Counted from the first letter of the stretch, positions 15,893 through 23,337 are shown. The stretch: DNA of 55,932 nt from an uncultured Clostridia bacterium (GCA_944354035.1 CALVPS010000009.1:1-55932), one strand, 5' to 3'. The notes: generated from the sequence alone by a model not told the origin. A program made the numbers and translations.

Positions 15893-16942
15893 TCACGATC
15901 GCCCCTCACCTTTCGGCTGATAGCAACTGCACATTCGGCCGTCCGGCAGGAATCCCGTGTCCGAACACTTTACGCATGTCCAATGCGGAACCAGATCGTC
16001 CGGCGTCAGATTCATCGCTTTTAAGCGCTGTGCCATGATCCGCTTTGCCATTTCCTGTTCTTTGCGCAGATCTGCCAATTCAGGCAGATTCAGGACTTCC
16101 GACTTCCCGATCTTTACGTCAAGTTCGCGGCTCTTTTTCTCCGCTTCCCTGTATGCAAAATCCGCACGTGCCCTGGTATTCATCTGTTCGGCGCGCTGTT
16201 CCGCCATGCACCGGTGCCCCGCATAATACCTTTCACGATCTGTCCGCGCATCCGCCGATCTGACAGCGGCGCTCTTTCCCTTTGCGCGCTTGACGATCTC
16301 CTCGCGCTTTTCTCGCAGGAGCTTGTCGTTGACGCTGTACGTTGCAAGATCATAGAGATTCTTCGCGCGCCCGCGGCAAAATGCAAGCTTTGCAGCGTAA
16401 AGCGTTGTCATACACTTTGTGACCGTGGTCGGCGACAAATGCAGACGGCGCGCAATATGGCGGACTGATCCGCGGAATGCCGCCCCGCGTTTCTTGTTCC
16501 TGCAAAATGATATAAGATAGCTCAATACAACGATCTCATTTTTCGTCAAATACTTTTCAACGTCACCTATGCGAAAAGTGGCATGATACAGCCATTCCTC
16601 GACCAGCAAAAACGACTTGTCACCCGCATCGCCCGTAAACTGATATTCATACACCTTGTCCCCGCGTTCGGCAAGATTATTTTCAAGCGCTGTCCGGATC
16701 GTACGCGTAACGGATGACTTCGACAGGCGATACCGCTCCCCAAGCTCCCGGTATGTAAAATCGCTTGCTTTATCCTCACTCGAATAGCTGTATATCGCCG
16801 AGCAAACCAGCAGTTGAGCGCCGCCGATCTTGCGCGTCTGCCCGCCCCTCGTCACGCGCTGTCCCATCAGCGCATACGGAATGCGCACAAACCCGCTGTG
16901 CGATCGTCCCGCACGATTGAGTTTTTCTGCTGCGTTTGCCAT
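15893..16942 (-). CDS. Replication initiator with two winged helices and a DnaC/DnaI-type zinc motif
   Basis: 349 residues. Residues about 35-95 and 130-205 each look like a winged helix (RELGERYRLSKSSVTRTIRT; RHIARRLHLSPTTVTKCMTT), the two-domain layout of iteron-binding initiators. A charged helical linker (210-310) follows. The C-terminus RLKAMNLTPDDLVPHWTCVK continues with Cys326, DTGF and Cys338, Cys340: this C-x2-C...C-x-C pattern with DTG is the N-terminal zinc motif of DnaC/DnaI-type helicase loaders, but no AAA+ domain follows. It may hand DnaB-type helicase or its loader to the origin. Iteron-like repeats lie just downstream. Start at 16942 has AAGGGA. No HUH nickase motif is present. 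Confidence 0.7.
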   Translation of the reverse strand: MANAAEKLNRAGRSHSGFVRIPYALMGQRVTRGGQTRKIGGAQLLVCSAIYSYSSEDKASDFTYRELGERYRLSKSSVTRTIRTALENNLAERGDKVYEYQFTGDAGDKSFLLVEEWLYHATFRIGDVEKYLTKNEIVVLSYLISFCRNKKRGAAFRGSVRHIARRLHLSPTTVTKCMTTLYAAKLAFCRGRAKNLYDLATYSVNDKLLREKREEIVKRAKGKSAAVRSADARTDRERYYAGHRCMAEQRAEQMNTRARADFAYREAEKKSRELDVKIGKSEVLNLPELADLRKEQEMAKRIMAQRLKAMNLTPDDLVPHWTCVKCSDTGFLPDGRMCSCYQPKGEGRS

Positions 16943-16959
16943 AGTCTCTGTCCCTTACC

Positions 16960-17016
16960 TTATGTCCGACCCCCGTTTCCGGGGATCGTGCCCGGCCCGA
17001 TCGCCGGCAGCGCCAT
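16960..17016 (-). CDS. 18-codon upstream ORF, MALPAIG copy 1
   Basis: Encodes MALPAIGPGTIPGNGGRT and ends in the TAA that overlaps the purine-rich leader of the initiator gene, 17 bases before its ATG. GGGGACAGGCGGG precedes the ATG. The DNA block of about 45 bp is nearly identical to 19350-19400 (MALPAIGQGM...). It also folds as a GC-rich hairpin. Either a translated leader peptide coupled to the initiator or an RNA element that looks like an ORF. Confidence 0.4.
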   Translation of the reverse strand: MALPAIGPGTIPGNGGRT

Positions 17017-17039
17017 CCCGCCTGTCCCCACCCTTCACG

Positions 17040-17417
17040 TTATCTATCACGTTTGAAAGCTGAAACGATATAGTACATCAAGACAATAACCAACCTGATT
17101 ACAAACCCCAGGAACGCATATCCGAGATACGGCACCCACGGCGCGATCACGGATATGTCTGCCATAGACTGAAATAAAAAATATACCACACCAACCGCCA
17201 CAGTGGCAATCACGGAAGAGACAAACGAAATCTTTTTCCCCATGAAAAACCGAATAAGATCGATCACTATAATGATTGCTACTATCGCAACTGTCGCATA
17301 CAGCGTATAGTTAATGTAAATGATCCAATCTGTCAGGAATGAAAATTGCGCGGAAAGATATTCCAGCAAGATGCGCGCCGCAAGTACAAATATTGCAAAT
17401 AATACTGCTGCTGCCAT
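17040..17417 (-). CDS. Four-helix membrane protein, pVI-like position
   Basis: 125 residues with four predicted membrane helices (about 2-25, 28-57, 62-84 and 97-121), small loops and a basic C-terminus FKRDR. It starts two bases after the stop of the 606-residue surface protein. In inoviruses a small polytopic protein (pVI, DUF2523 type) follows the adsorption protein pIII and sits with it at one virion tip; size, position and topology fit, but I see no sequence signature that proves it. ATG at 17417; upstream codons lie inside the previous gene. Confidence 0.6.
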   Translation of the reverse strand: MAAAVLFAIFVLAARILLEYLSAQFSFLTDWIIYINYTLYATVAIVAIIIVIDLIRFFMGKKISFVSSVIATVAVGVVYFLFQSMADISVIAPWVPYLGYAFLGFVIRLVIVLMYYIVSAFKRDR

Positions 17418-17419
17418 TG

Positions 17420-19240
17420 TTAGCCGCCCTCTCGCAGCGTGAACACGATCCCAACAATGCACACAACCGCCACTGCCGACAAAATTGCAATAAATTTCCA
17501 GTCAATGCCACTATTGGTAGAGGAATGGTTAGGCCTGATCTCCGCCACAATATCCACAGGACTTGAAACAACGGGAATTATTGTTAAATTATCTTTATCT
17601 TGGAATGTCAATGAAATTATATCAAACCCAAGATATACCGTTTCTTGCCGATAATCTTGATCATATACAATATTCCACCCCGCGTAAAATGCGTCCTCAG
17701 ACGGGACGGCTATTACGGGTGCATCCACATAGTCCGACGTATCAAACCGAAAAAGGAATACTGTTTTATCCTCTTTAGCGGCTTTCTCGCAGTACTGAAT
17801 GAACTCGTCCTTATCAGATTCATCGATTAATAGCTCATCACAGATATCCGAGGATTCAAGATGCGCAGAGGTTACTTCTTGAATTGCTTTAATATCTGTG
17901 ATATCGATGTCGCTATAACCTGCAAACAAACTCGCAAGCCAATTTTTTAAGGCGTTCCCTGTATCAAAACCATCCAAGTTAAACAAATCGTTCTCCGTTA
18001 ATTCAATCTCTTGATGCCCGCTTCCTCCTGCAAAAAGATCGTCATTATATCCCCCGTACGCACTGCCGGAACCATGAACTAATGTATACTGATTCATATA
18101 GTCTTTTAATTCCGTTTCCGAAATCGTCTCATTTAGAGGATCATCCGATTTAAATAGCCATGCAAGCTTTGTACACTGTTCGGCAGGATCAGCGGCGGGA
18201 TTTATAAGGTCAATTCCCAAAAATCCGACAAACGGGAAATTGTTTCCATAGTACCAATGCAAAATATATTGATAATCTATACCGATAGATTCAGTATGAT
18301 ATGTGAACGCTACCCATGCAAGATTTGGTTGTTCGGAAATATCCTGACCAAGTTTTGCATAAAAAGTGTCATATACGCGGTCATCGCTTATAATCAAAAT
18401 AGGCGATGTGATATATTCGTAATATTCCGCCTTTATTGCATATAAATCGCCGTATTTTTCGAGGTATTCATTTTCCACCGCAAAATATACCGAAGTGAGT
18501 TGCGTCGCCGTGTGCTCGCTTCTTTGATAGCGATAAAAGGTATGTTGAACCTCCAGACTGACAGTATCAAGCTTTTCTTCCATGATCTGTAATGTGCTTT
18601 CCGTTTCCTTGTCCGTTCCGCAGCCCTTTCCGTAGCCCGTACAGCGATATGTAATGCCACGTCCCTCGTTCACGGCGTTGGAGTCTGTCGCAGTAGCATC
18701 GCCGGCAAACCATAACTGGATGCCGGCAATGTCATATCGTCGCACGCCGTCATACGCGGAAGCATATGCCCTTACACGATCATATACATCCGCACTGTTC
18801 GTCAGTTTAAATTTATAGATCAAATGATCGTCAGTATGATCGAGGATTGTAATTGCACAGTTCGCGTATTCCGTCGGCTCGCCGTCTGCATCGTATTCCA
18901 CTGCCATATTCACAGCGTTTGCGCCCGCACGGATAGATACTTCACGCCCCGTGCAGTTGTATACATAAAAATACAACCCGAAATAGTCCGCCGCAATCAC
19001 GGGATCGTTGCTGTACGCATATTCCATGAATCCAACCTCATCTAACAACGTATGCCGCCCGTCCGCGTTTTCCGTATATGCGGACAGATCTACCGCGGCA
19101 AGATCTTGTTCGATGGACGTACTGTCGAATGCAGTAAGCTCTGCGGCAAGCGCAATCGTAGCAGGCGCTGTGCTCGATGTGAGCGAAATTCCCGCCGCAA
19201 GCATGATCGTGGATGCAGTTTTAATAATTTGTTTGAACAT
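17420..19240 (-). CDS. Secreted, C-terminally anchored surface protein (pIII-like adsorption protein)
   Basis: 606 residues. An N-terminal signal peptide (MFKQIIKTASTIMLAAGISL, then STAPATIALAA, cleavage probably near residue 33), a large exposed region rich in Asp, Tyr and Ser without Cys clusters typical of enzymes, and one C-terminal membrane helix (about 581-602) followed by LREGG. This is the topology of inovirus pIII adsorption proteins, and the next gene is a pVI-like protein. It is twice the length of coliphage pIII. Its base composition is more AT-rich than its neighbours, suggesting separate origin. The start at 19240 has only a weak AGGGA site; an extended -10 promoter may lie at 19330-19335. 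Confidence 0.65.
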   Translation of the reverse strand: MFKQIIKTASTIMLAAGISLTSSTAPATIALAAELTAFDSTSIEQDLAAVDLSAYTENADGRHTLLDEVGFMEYAYSNDPVIAADYFGLYFYVYNCTGREVSIRAGANAVNMAVEYDADGEPTEYANCAITILDHTDDHLIYKFKLTNSADVYDRVRAYASAYDGVRRYDIAGIQLWFAGDATATDSNAVNEGRGITYRCTGYGKGCGTDKETESTLQIMEEKLDTVSLEVQHTFYRYQRSEHTATQLTSVYFAVENEYLEKYGDLYAIKAEYYEYITSPILIISDDRVYDTFYAKLGQDISEQPNLAWVAFTYHTESIGIDYQYILHWYYGNNFPFVGFLGIDLINPAADPAEQCTKLAWLFKSDDPLNETISETELKDYMNQYTLVHGSGSAYGGYNDDLFAGGSGHQEIELTENDLFNLDGFDTGNALKNWLASLFAGYSDIDITDIKAIQEVTSAHLESSDICDELLIDESDKDEFIQYCEKAAKEDKTVFLFRFDTSDYVDAPVIAVPSEDAFYAGWNIVYDQDYRQETVYLGFDIISLTFQDKDNLTIIPVVSSPVDIVAEIRPNHSSTNSGIDWKFIAILSAVAVVCIVGIVFTLREGG

Positions 19241-19329
19241 ATTAATTCCCTATGATCCCACCGCGCCGATTATTGCGCAGCATACCATTCCTTTGCCGCT
19301 CTGTCTTCATCCATTGCGACCGAATGCAG

Positions 19330-19335
19330 AGTATA
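19330..19335 (-). promoter_or_regulatory. Candidate extended -10 box of the surface-protein gene
   Basis: Minus strand TGATATACT: TATACT at 19330-19335 with the extended TG. No clear -35 box at 17 bp. Tentative. Confidence 0.35.
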
Positions 19336-19349
19336 TCACCGGCCACCCG

Positions 19350-19400
19350 TCATTCCTTCAATTTCGTGATCATGCCCTGCCCGATCGCCGGCAACGCCAT
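19350..19400 (-). CDS. 16-codon upstream ORF, MALPAIG copy 2
   Basis: Encodes MALPAIGQGMITKLKE, with GGGGACAGGGG before the ATG. DNA nearly identical to copy 1 (17016 region), differing partly at synonymous positions (CTG/TTG). Lies between the winged-helix gene and the surface-protein gene. Confidence 0.4.
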   Translation of the reverse strand: MALPAIGQGMITKLKE

Positions 19401-19423
19401 CCCCTGTCCCCACACTTGGAGAT

Positions 19424-19678
19424 CTACGCCGGGGATTCACCCCGGATAAAGATGATACGATCCGTCGGCTCGTACCCGGCTGAAGTTGCACGAAGATACC
19501 CCTGCTCGACCAGCCGGCGCACATGATATACGACGTGCTGGCGCCCGATCCCCAACCGTTTTGCGATCGCGGAAAAGTCCACGCGTTTCGGTGTCCGGTC
19601 GTTGCCGATAAGCTCGGCCAGGATCCTGAAGCGCAGGTCGTCCGTCATGTCGTTTAAGTTGATCGCACGGACGCACAT
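19424..19678 (-). CDS. Small winged-helix DNA-binding protein
   Basis: 84 residues starting at 19678, where GGAGGTGGGCGC precedes the ATG; an open frame continues to 19876 but that part is the repeated junction element, not a natural start. Residues 12-70 form a winged helix: ILAELIGNDRTPKRVDFSAI, AKRLGIGRQHVVYHVRRLVE, QGYL. It resembles small MarR/ArsR-like or phage regulators and may control the structural genes. No effector domain. Between the 188-residue gene and the surface-protein gene. Confidence 0.7.
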   Translation of the reverse strand: MCVRAINLNDMTDDLRFRILAELIGNDRTPKRVDFSAIAKRLGIGRQHVVYHVRRLVEQGYLRATSAGYEPTDRIIFIRGESPA

Positions 19679-19985
19679 GCGCCCACCTCCTTCCCCCGCC
19701 AACGGAGATCTTTTTATGTTCGAACTCGGCCATCCGTCCCCGCCGGCGGTGATATCGCCCGGTCCGATCGCCGACGGCCGCAGCCCCTTTATCCCTGTTT
19801 CCGGGGATTTTTTAATGTGGGCCGACAAAATTTTTATGGACGGCTTCACCGCCAAAAAAATTTTGTATAGATCCAATTTGCCGCCTGCGCAGCATTCGTT
19901 TGCGCTCTACCGCCTCGCCGCACGGCGCAAGCGCCTTTACGGCTACGTCGTCAGTTCGCACCCGCCTGCTGCGCAGGTAATTCTG
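19679..19985. other. Intergenic stretch with third AIGPG element and hairpins
   Basis: No complete gene. 19748-19786 carries a third, diverged copy of the junction element (minus-strand reading LRPSAIGPGDIT). 19826-19866 has an A/T-rich inverted repeat (CAAAATTTTT...AAAAATTTTG) around GGCGG...CCGTC. Could be a processing or attenuation site between the Zot block and the surface-protein block. Confidence 0.5.
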
Positions 19986-20552
19986 TTAAACAGAACTCCG
20001 GCCGTCCCCTTCTTCGCCGTGCTCCGCATTCCTCTGCGGCCCTTGCGTCGTTTCCGCTCCATGACCCGGCTCATCCCCCGCCTCAACCGCTTCGGCCGTC
20101 TGTAACGGCAATAACGGACTTATGCCGGACATTGCCGCGAACCATCGCAGCATTCCCGTTACCAATTCGGCGTCCATCTGAATCCGCCCCGTTCTTCGCT
20201 CGGCTGCTTTCTTCAGATTCAGTTCGCGCGCCTCAAACTCTTGATCGACTTCGTCCATGACCTCAATGCCGATGATCTGCGCTGCACGATTGTATTTACG
20301 TTTAAATATACCGAGAAACCGCCAGCTTCGCGGCGCAAGCGCGTCATACCGCAACTTTAACGCATATTCTTCCCGCACGCGTTCAACACTCGCGCGCAGA
20401 TCCAGCAACCCGTACTCCTTTTTATACAGTTCCTGCAGCCTTTTAGCCATAATCTCGCGCTGATCTGCAGGCAAAAGGTCACTGTTTTCGCGCAGATCGC
20501 CAAAAAGGGCATAAAAGCGCTTGTTCAACTTCTCCAAATCCTCGATCATCAT
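19986..20552 (-). CDS. Helical protein coupled to the Zot-like ATPase, function unknown
   Basis: 188 residues, strongly helical and charged (EDLEKLNKRFYALFGDLREN; later EVDQEFEARELNLKKAAERR), with one weakly hydrophobic segment near 135-150 (MLRWFAAMSGISPLLPL) and a low-complexity acidic tail. Its ATG overlaps the stop of the Zot-like gene (ATGA), so it is probably made in fixed ratio with it and may be its partner. No family recognised. The weak hydrophobic segment might provide membrane contact that the ATPase itself lacks. Confidence 0.65.
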   Translation of the reverse strand: MMIEDLEKLNKRFYALFGDLRENSDLLPADQREIMAKRLQELYKKEYGLLDLRASVERVREEYALKLRYDALAPRSWRFLGIFKRKYNRAAQIIGIEVMDEVDQEFEARELNLKKAAERRTGRIQMDAELVTGMLRWFAAMSGISPLLPLQTAEAVEAGDEPGHGAETTQGPQRNAEHGEEGDGRSSV

Positions 20553-21364
20553 GCCGATCCCCCTTTCCCGCGATACGCTTTCGGCTCTTTTATCGCATAA
20601 AACTGCGCTTTTTCCGCCGACAGTCGTTTTACTTCCGATGCGGTCAGATACGGCATGCAGTCAAAGTCATACCCATCAGCCGGCAAAAAGTCTTCAAAAC
20701 AAGCAAAACTGTCAAAGTTTAGAAAAAGATTGCCCTCATGCACATAGTGCACCGTCTCATACGTCTTCTCGCCATCCCCTAAATACGCTTCAACCGCTTC
20801 CGGCGAATCAAATTTGCGACACTCGAACTCCGATCGTACGATCCATCCGTTTTTATCGGTCACGTTTCGCATTCCGACCACGTCCAAAAACAGATCTGCA
20901 AGATCCCGTATGTTTTTATCGATATTGATCGCCCGCTGGCTGTCTAAATATATATCCAAATGCGCCTGCCGGTGTTCTTGGAAAGCCGCTCCGACGTGAT
21001 CCGGAAAGGTTTGGCTTTTGCGGCCGTTATAGTATCGCTGCGCTTCCGTAAAAAAGATCCTTGCGCCGGGGAACACATATTGCACCGGCATCTTGTCATT
21101 GACCAGGCCGAAGTAATACCCGTTCAGATAGTACGGCTCGAAAAATCTTTCATAGCCGGTCCTGATCCGCACCTGATAGTTTGAAAAGATCGGCGGACGA
21201 TCCGGTAACGTAAGCGGCTTCATGCGCACACAATTTGCACGAATGATCGCTTCACGGGCATAGCGCAGCAGTTCACGGCCATGCTCCCGGTATGTCTCGA
21301 TCAGAAAATGCGTCAAAAGCGACGTCTTTCCGCGCCCGGGGCGGCCGAAGATGATCGTGATCAT
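20549..21364 (-). CDS. zot: Zot-like phage assembly ATPase (inovirus pI type)
   Basis: 271 residues. Walker A is GRPGRGKTS (7-15); the Walker B-like strand is ARIFFTEAQRYYNGR (101-115) with Thr-Glu where most members have Asp-Glu; the family block HRQAHLDIYLDSQRAINID (131-149) and NIRDLADLF follow. This is the Zonular occludens toxin/pI family that drives extrusion of filamentous phage and is the best marker of inoviruses. Unlike coliphage pI I see no membrane helix in the C-terminal part. Start at 21364 overlaps the previous stop (ATGA); the frame is open to 21490 but that part is the other gene out of frame. Confidence 0.85.
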   Translation of the reverse strand: MITIIFGRPGRGKTSLLTHFLIETYREHGRELLRYAREAIIRANCVRMKPLTLPDRPPIFSNYQVRIRTGYERFFEPYYLNGYYFGLVNDKMPVQYVFPGARIFFTEAQRYYNGRKSQTFPDHVGAAFQEHRQAHLDIYLDSQRAINIDKNIRDLADLFLDVVGMRNVTDKNGWIVRSEFECRKFDSPEAVEAYLGDGEKTYETVHYVHEGNLFLNFDSFACFEDFLPADGYDFDCMPYLTASEVKRLSAEKAQFYAIKEPKAYRGKGGSA

Positions 21365-21549
21365 GCGTCCGGATGCGCGGCAAAGTATGCCGTCATACCC
21401 TCGATACAGCCGCCCTCCGCCGCATACGGGCAGCCGTACTCCGCGATCTCCGCCGCGTCTCCAGCGTCCGCATACACGCATTTTTCGCATGTGTCCGCTC
21501 CGCCCTCGCGGATCAGGTAGTCTATTAGCCGTTTTTCGGCGTTGCTCAT
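21361..21549 (-). CDS. 62-residue cysteine-rich protein
   Basis: Small acidic protein with CEKCVYADAG and CPYAAEGGC (about 21-50), four cysteines that could bind zinc. Good ribosome site GAGGTAAG. Its stop overlaps the start of the Zot-like ATPase gene, making a three-gene coupled unit (62 aa, Zot, 188 aa). No family recognised; could be a regulator or an assembly cofactor. Confidence 0.65.
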   Translation of the reverse strand: MSNAEKRLIDYLIREGGADTCEKCVYADAGDAAEIAEYGCPYAAEGGCIEGMTAYFAAHPDA

Positions 21550-21665
21550 TTCTCTTACCTCGTATTTTTTCGGCTCACGCCGTTTGTTCCGTTATCCGGA
21601 ACGGAGCTTTCCCGCCCCGTCCCGCTTTCCCCCTTTCCCGAGGACGCTTTTTCTCCGAAAACCTA

Positions 21666-21694
21666 TTGACTTTTTTCCGGGAATCGCATATAAT
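21666..21694 (+). promoter_or_regulatory. Promoter of small RNA A
   Basis: TTGACT (21666-21671), 17-bp spacer, TATAAT (21689-21694), opposite in direction to the phage gene train. Confidence 0.75.
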
Positions 21695-21700
21695 AATAAT

Positions 21701-21772
21701 GACCTTAGAGTCAGGTGCGTTTCCGGAACGCGCCACCCCGGAGCCTGCTTAACCGCCGCTCCGGTCTTTTTT
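21701..21772 (+). ncRNA. Small RNA A, antisense direction
   Basis: About 72 nt from the promoter above to a clear terminator: CCGGAGC (21738-21744) with GCTCCGG (21758-21764), then TCTTTTTT. An upstream hairpin GGTGCG...CGCGCC is followed by ACCCC. No ribosome site. Lies in the 336-bp gap between the 62- and 154-residue genes, on the other strand. Related in layout to RNAs B and C. Confidence 0.6.
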
Positions 21773-21784
21773 ATTGCAAACCGT

Positions 21785-21814
21785 TTGGCTTTCCCACGCA
21801 CTTCATTGTATAAT
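21785..21814 (+). promoter_or_regulatory. Promoter of small RNA B
   Basis: TTGGCT (21785-21790), 18-bp spacer, TATAAT (21809-21814). The preceding T tract and ATTGCAAA are shared with the RNA C promoter region. Confidence 0.6.
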
Positions 21815-21820
21815 GGCCTT

Positions 21821-21887
21821 GCCAATAAGGCAGATGAGTTCCGGGACCACCAACCCGCGTCAACCGTAAGGGGGCGCAGTCTTTTTT
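21821..21887 (+). ncRNA. Small RNA B, antisense direction
   Basis: About 66 nt; 5' hairpin GCCTT...AAGGC context (GCCAATAAGGC), GACCACC linker, then a GC-rich 3' part and TTTTTT at 21882-21887 that overlaps the stop codon of the convergent 154-residue gene. The terminator stem is weaker than in A and C. Confidence 0.5.
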
Positions 21888-22350
21888 ATTTCTTGAAGTG
21901 TTTTTTCCACTTCTTGGCGGTACCCTTATTTCGAATCCCCTTCTTGATCGCCTTGTGCTCTGCTTTTGTGAGCCGGTCGCCCGTTTCGGCAAAATCACGC
22001 TCGAAAAGCGGCTTGTATTCTTCCCCACTCTCCGTTTTGATTTTGATCCCGACCAACAGCTTTGAGCCGACGATAGAATCCTCGGTAAGCGATCCGTGAT
22101 CCTCCGGTTTCAGGACAAGTTTATCTATGTAGAGTTTCCCGTCCCGTCCTTTTTTGGAATAGATCTTCACGACCGCCAAAGCGCCGTCGTCTTTTCGCTG
22201 CTCGATCGCTGCAACCCGGCGCGGCTTGGTTATATCCGCTCGTCCCGTAAACAGTCCGTCCGTCGTTTTATAGATCTTCTTGACGTCCGATCCCTTTTTA
22301 GGCTTCTTCCCCGCCGGCTCTTTCGGCGGGGTTTTCTTTTTATCCGCCAT
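21886..22350 (-). CDS. Lysine-rich 154-residue protein, paralogue of 24287-24772
   Basis: Basic tails at both ends (MADKKKTPPKEPAGKKPKKG and TAKKWKKHFKK) around a middle domain of mostly beta pattern (about 40-115: RRVAAIEQRKDDGALAVVKI, then YIDKLVLKPEDHG). The middle aligns with the 161-residue protein at 24287-24772 (shared R-x-V-x-x-I...AVV-[KR]-[IL], Y-x-K...ED...G). Likely binds nucleic acid; family not recognised. Ribosome site GAGGGACGA. Its 3' end meets small RNA B. Confidence 0.65.
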   Translation of the reverse strand: MADKKKTPPKEPAGKKPKKGSDVKKIYKTTDGLFTGRADITKPRRVAAIEQRKDDGALAVVKIYSKKGRDGKLYIDKLVLKPEDHGSLTEDSIVGSKLLVGIKIKTESGEEYKPLFERDFAETGDRLTKAEHKAIKKGIRNKGTAKKWKKHFKK

Positions 22351-22357
22351 TCGTCCC

Positions 22358-22789
22358 TCACTTCTTACGGCTGCGCGGCGTTGTGGGCTTATTCGCGGGT
22401 TTGAAAGCGGGCTTTTTGCCCGTCACAACGGGGCGTGTTCTGTCCAAACTCTTACGCTTTTTGCGTTCCCGTTCTTGACGGCGCATTTCGGCCCAGATCT
22501 TCTTCTCCGTCGTCTGATCCGCGATAAACCGATCATTGCGCTCATAGCGGCGCGCCTGCGCGATCCACGCCACCATCAGCCCCTCGTCCTGCACTACAAG
22601 CGCATGCTTGTACCTCGGGTTTTTATGTAGTTTCCCGTCTTCCCCGCGCTTGAATAACGGCTCGCCGTTGGACGCCCATGCCGTCCCCGCGGGCTGCGTC
22701 TGCGTCCCTTTCAGAACTTTCCACCCCTCCGGAAGATGCTTGTACACCCGCACCTCGCTCTTTTCGTCTTTTCCCGTCCAGTATTTCAT
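22358..22789 (-). CDS. Basic 143-residue protein
   Basis: Starts MKYWTGKDEKSEVRVYKHLP at 22789 after AGAGGAGACG; the frame is open further upstream but Cys/Arg-rich and without a site. Residues 15-25 (HLPEGWKVLKG) resemble RLPDGWSVIVYD in the broken ORF at 22800-22999. The second half is Lys/Arg-rich (RRQERERKKRKSLDRTRP, PRSRKK end). Seven bases before the next gene. Unknown function; nucleic-acid binding is plausible. Confidence 0.6.
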   Translation of the reverse strand: MKYWTGKDEKSEVRVYKHLPEGWKVLKGTQTQPAGTAWASNGEPLFKRGEDGKLHKNPRYKHALVVQDEGLMVAWIAQARRYERNDRFIADQTTEKKIWAEMRRQERERKKRKSLDRTRPVVTGKKPAFKPANKPTTPRSRKK

Positions 22790-22799
22790 TCCGTCTCCT

Positions 22800-22999
22800 C
22801 TATATTCCCGCCGACAACGGCGGCGTTTTATGCAACAGCAGGACATACCGCCTTTTGTCCCGCGGGATCGGCTCGATCCCTTTCTTCCGCACGTCCACCG
22901 TCCCGTACAGCATGTCGTACACGATCACACTCCAACCGTCCGGGAGCCGCCAAGCTCGTTTGCCGCGATCTCCTGCAACAGCACGCTTACCGGCTTCAT
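22800..22999 (-). pseudogene. Short ORF with possible -1 frameshift
   Basis: ATG at 22999 overlaps the stop of the 113-residue gene (ATGA) and has CAGGAG upstream; it reads MKPVSVLLQEIAANELGGSR and stops after 24 codons. Shifting back one base near GAG-CTT gives WRLPDGWSVIVYDMLYGTVD and continues with VRKKG... to a TAG at 22800, a protein of about 65 residues whose LPDGW motif matches the next gene. Either a lost base or two overlapping short ORFs. Confidence 0.45.
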
Positions 23000-23337
23000 C
23001 GTTTCTCCTGCCACAACCAGGCCGTTTTGTCGATTATCTCTTTTGCCGTTGCGGCCGAAAAGGTCGTGATCGCACCGTTGCCGTACGCCGCAACGCTGTA
23101 ACGGTTTTTGCTCGTTCGATCCACCAGGATGACGCCCGTCAATTTCTGCGGCTGCGGACGCGGGATCTTCACCGTGTAGCTTACATACGCGTCTCCAAAG
23201 TATTGCAGCATATTTTCGTACACTTCCGCCTTGCTGACAATCTGATCGGCGTGCTCATATCGCAAAAATACCGTGCCGCGATCCCCAAGATCAATACGAT
23301 TAAAGCCATAGATCCGCAGATTATTCGGAATTTCCAT
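22996..23337 (-). CDS. 113-residue phage protein of unknown function
   Basis: Starts MEIPNNLRIYGFNRIDLGDR after GAGGTGACG. Beta-rich middle (VSYTVKIPRPQPQKLTGVIL; NRYSVAAYGNGAITTF) and a C-terminal helix ending LWQEKR. The frame is open upstream to 23538 but overlaps the 79-residue gene. It follows that gene by five bases. No family recognised. Confidence 0.65.
   Translation of the reverse strand: MEIPNNLRIYGFNRIDLGDRGTVFLRYEHADQIVSKAEVYENMLQYFGDAYVSYTVKIPRPQPQKLTGVILVDRTSKNRYSVAAYGNGAITTFSAATAKEIIDKTAWLWQEKR

Noticed and set aside
17420..19240. The 606-residue protein as a host adhesin gene captured by chance
   Set aside because: Its place two bases from a pVI-like gene inside the phage train favours a phage tip protein, though this is not proven.
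19679..19876. N-terminal extension of the small winged-helix protein up to 19876
   Set aside because: No ribosome site there; the extension covers the repeated AIGPG element and hairpins, while ATG 19678 has GGAGG.
21592..21825. 77-codon minus-strand frame in the gap upstream of the Zot unit
   Set aside because: Starts at TTG without a site and lies opposite small RNAs A and B; no protein-like pattern.
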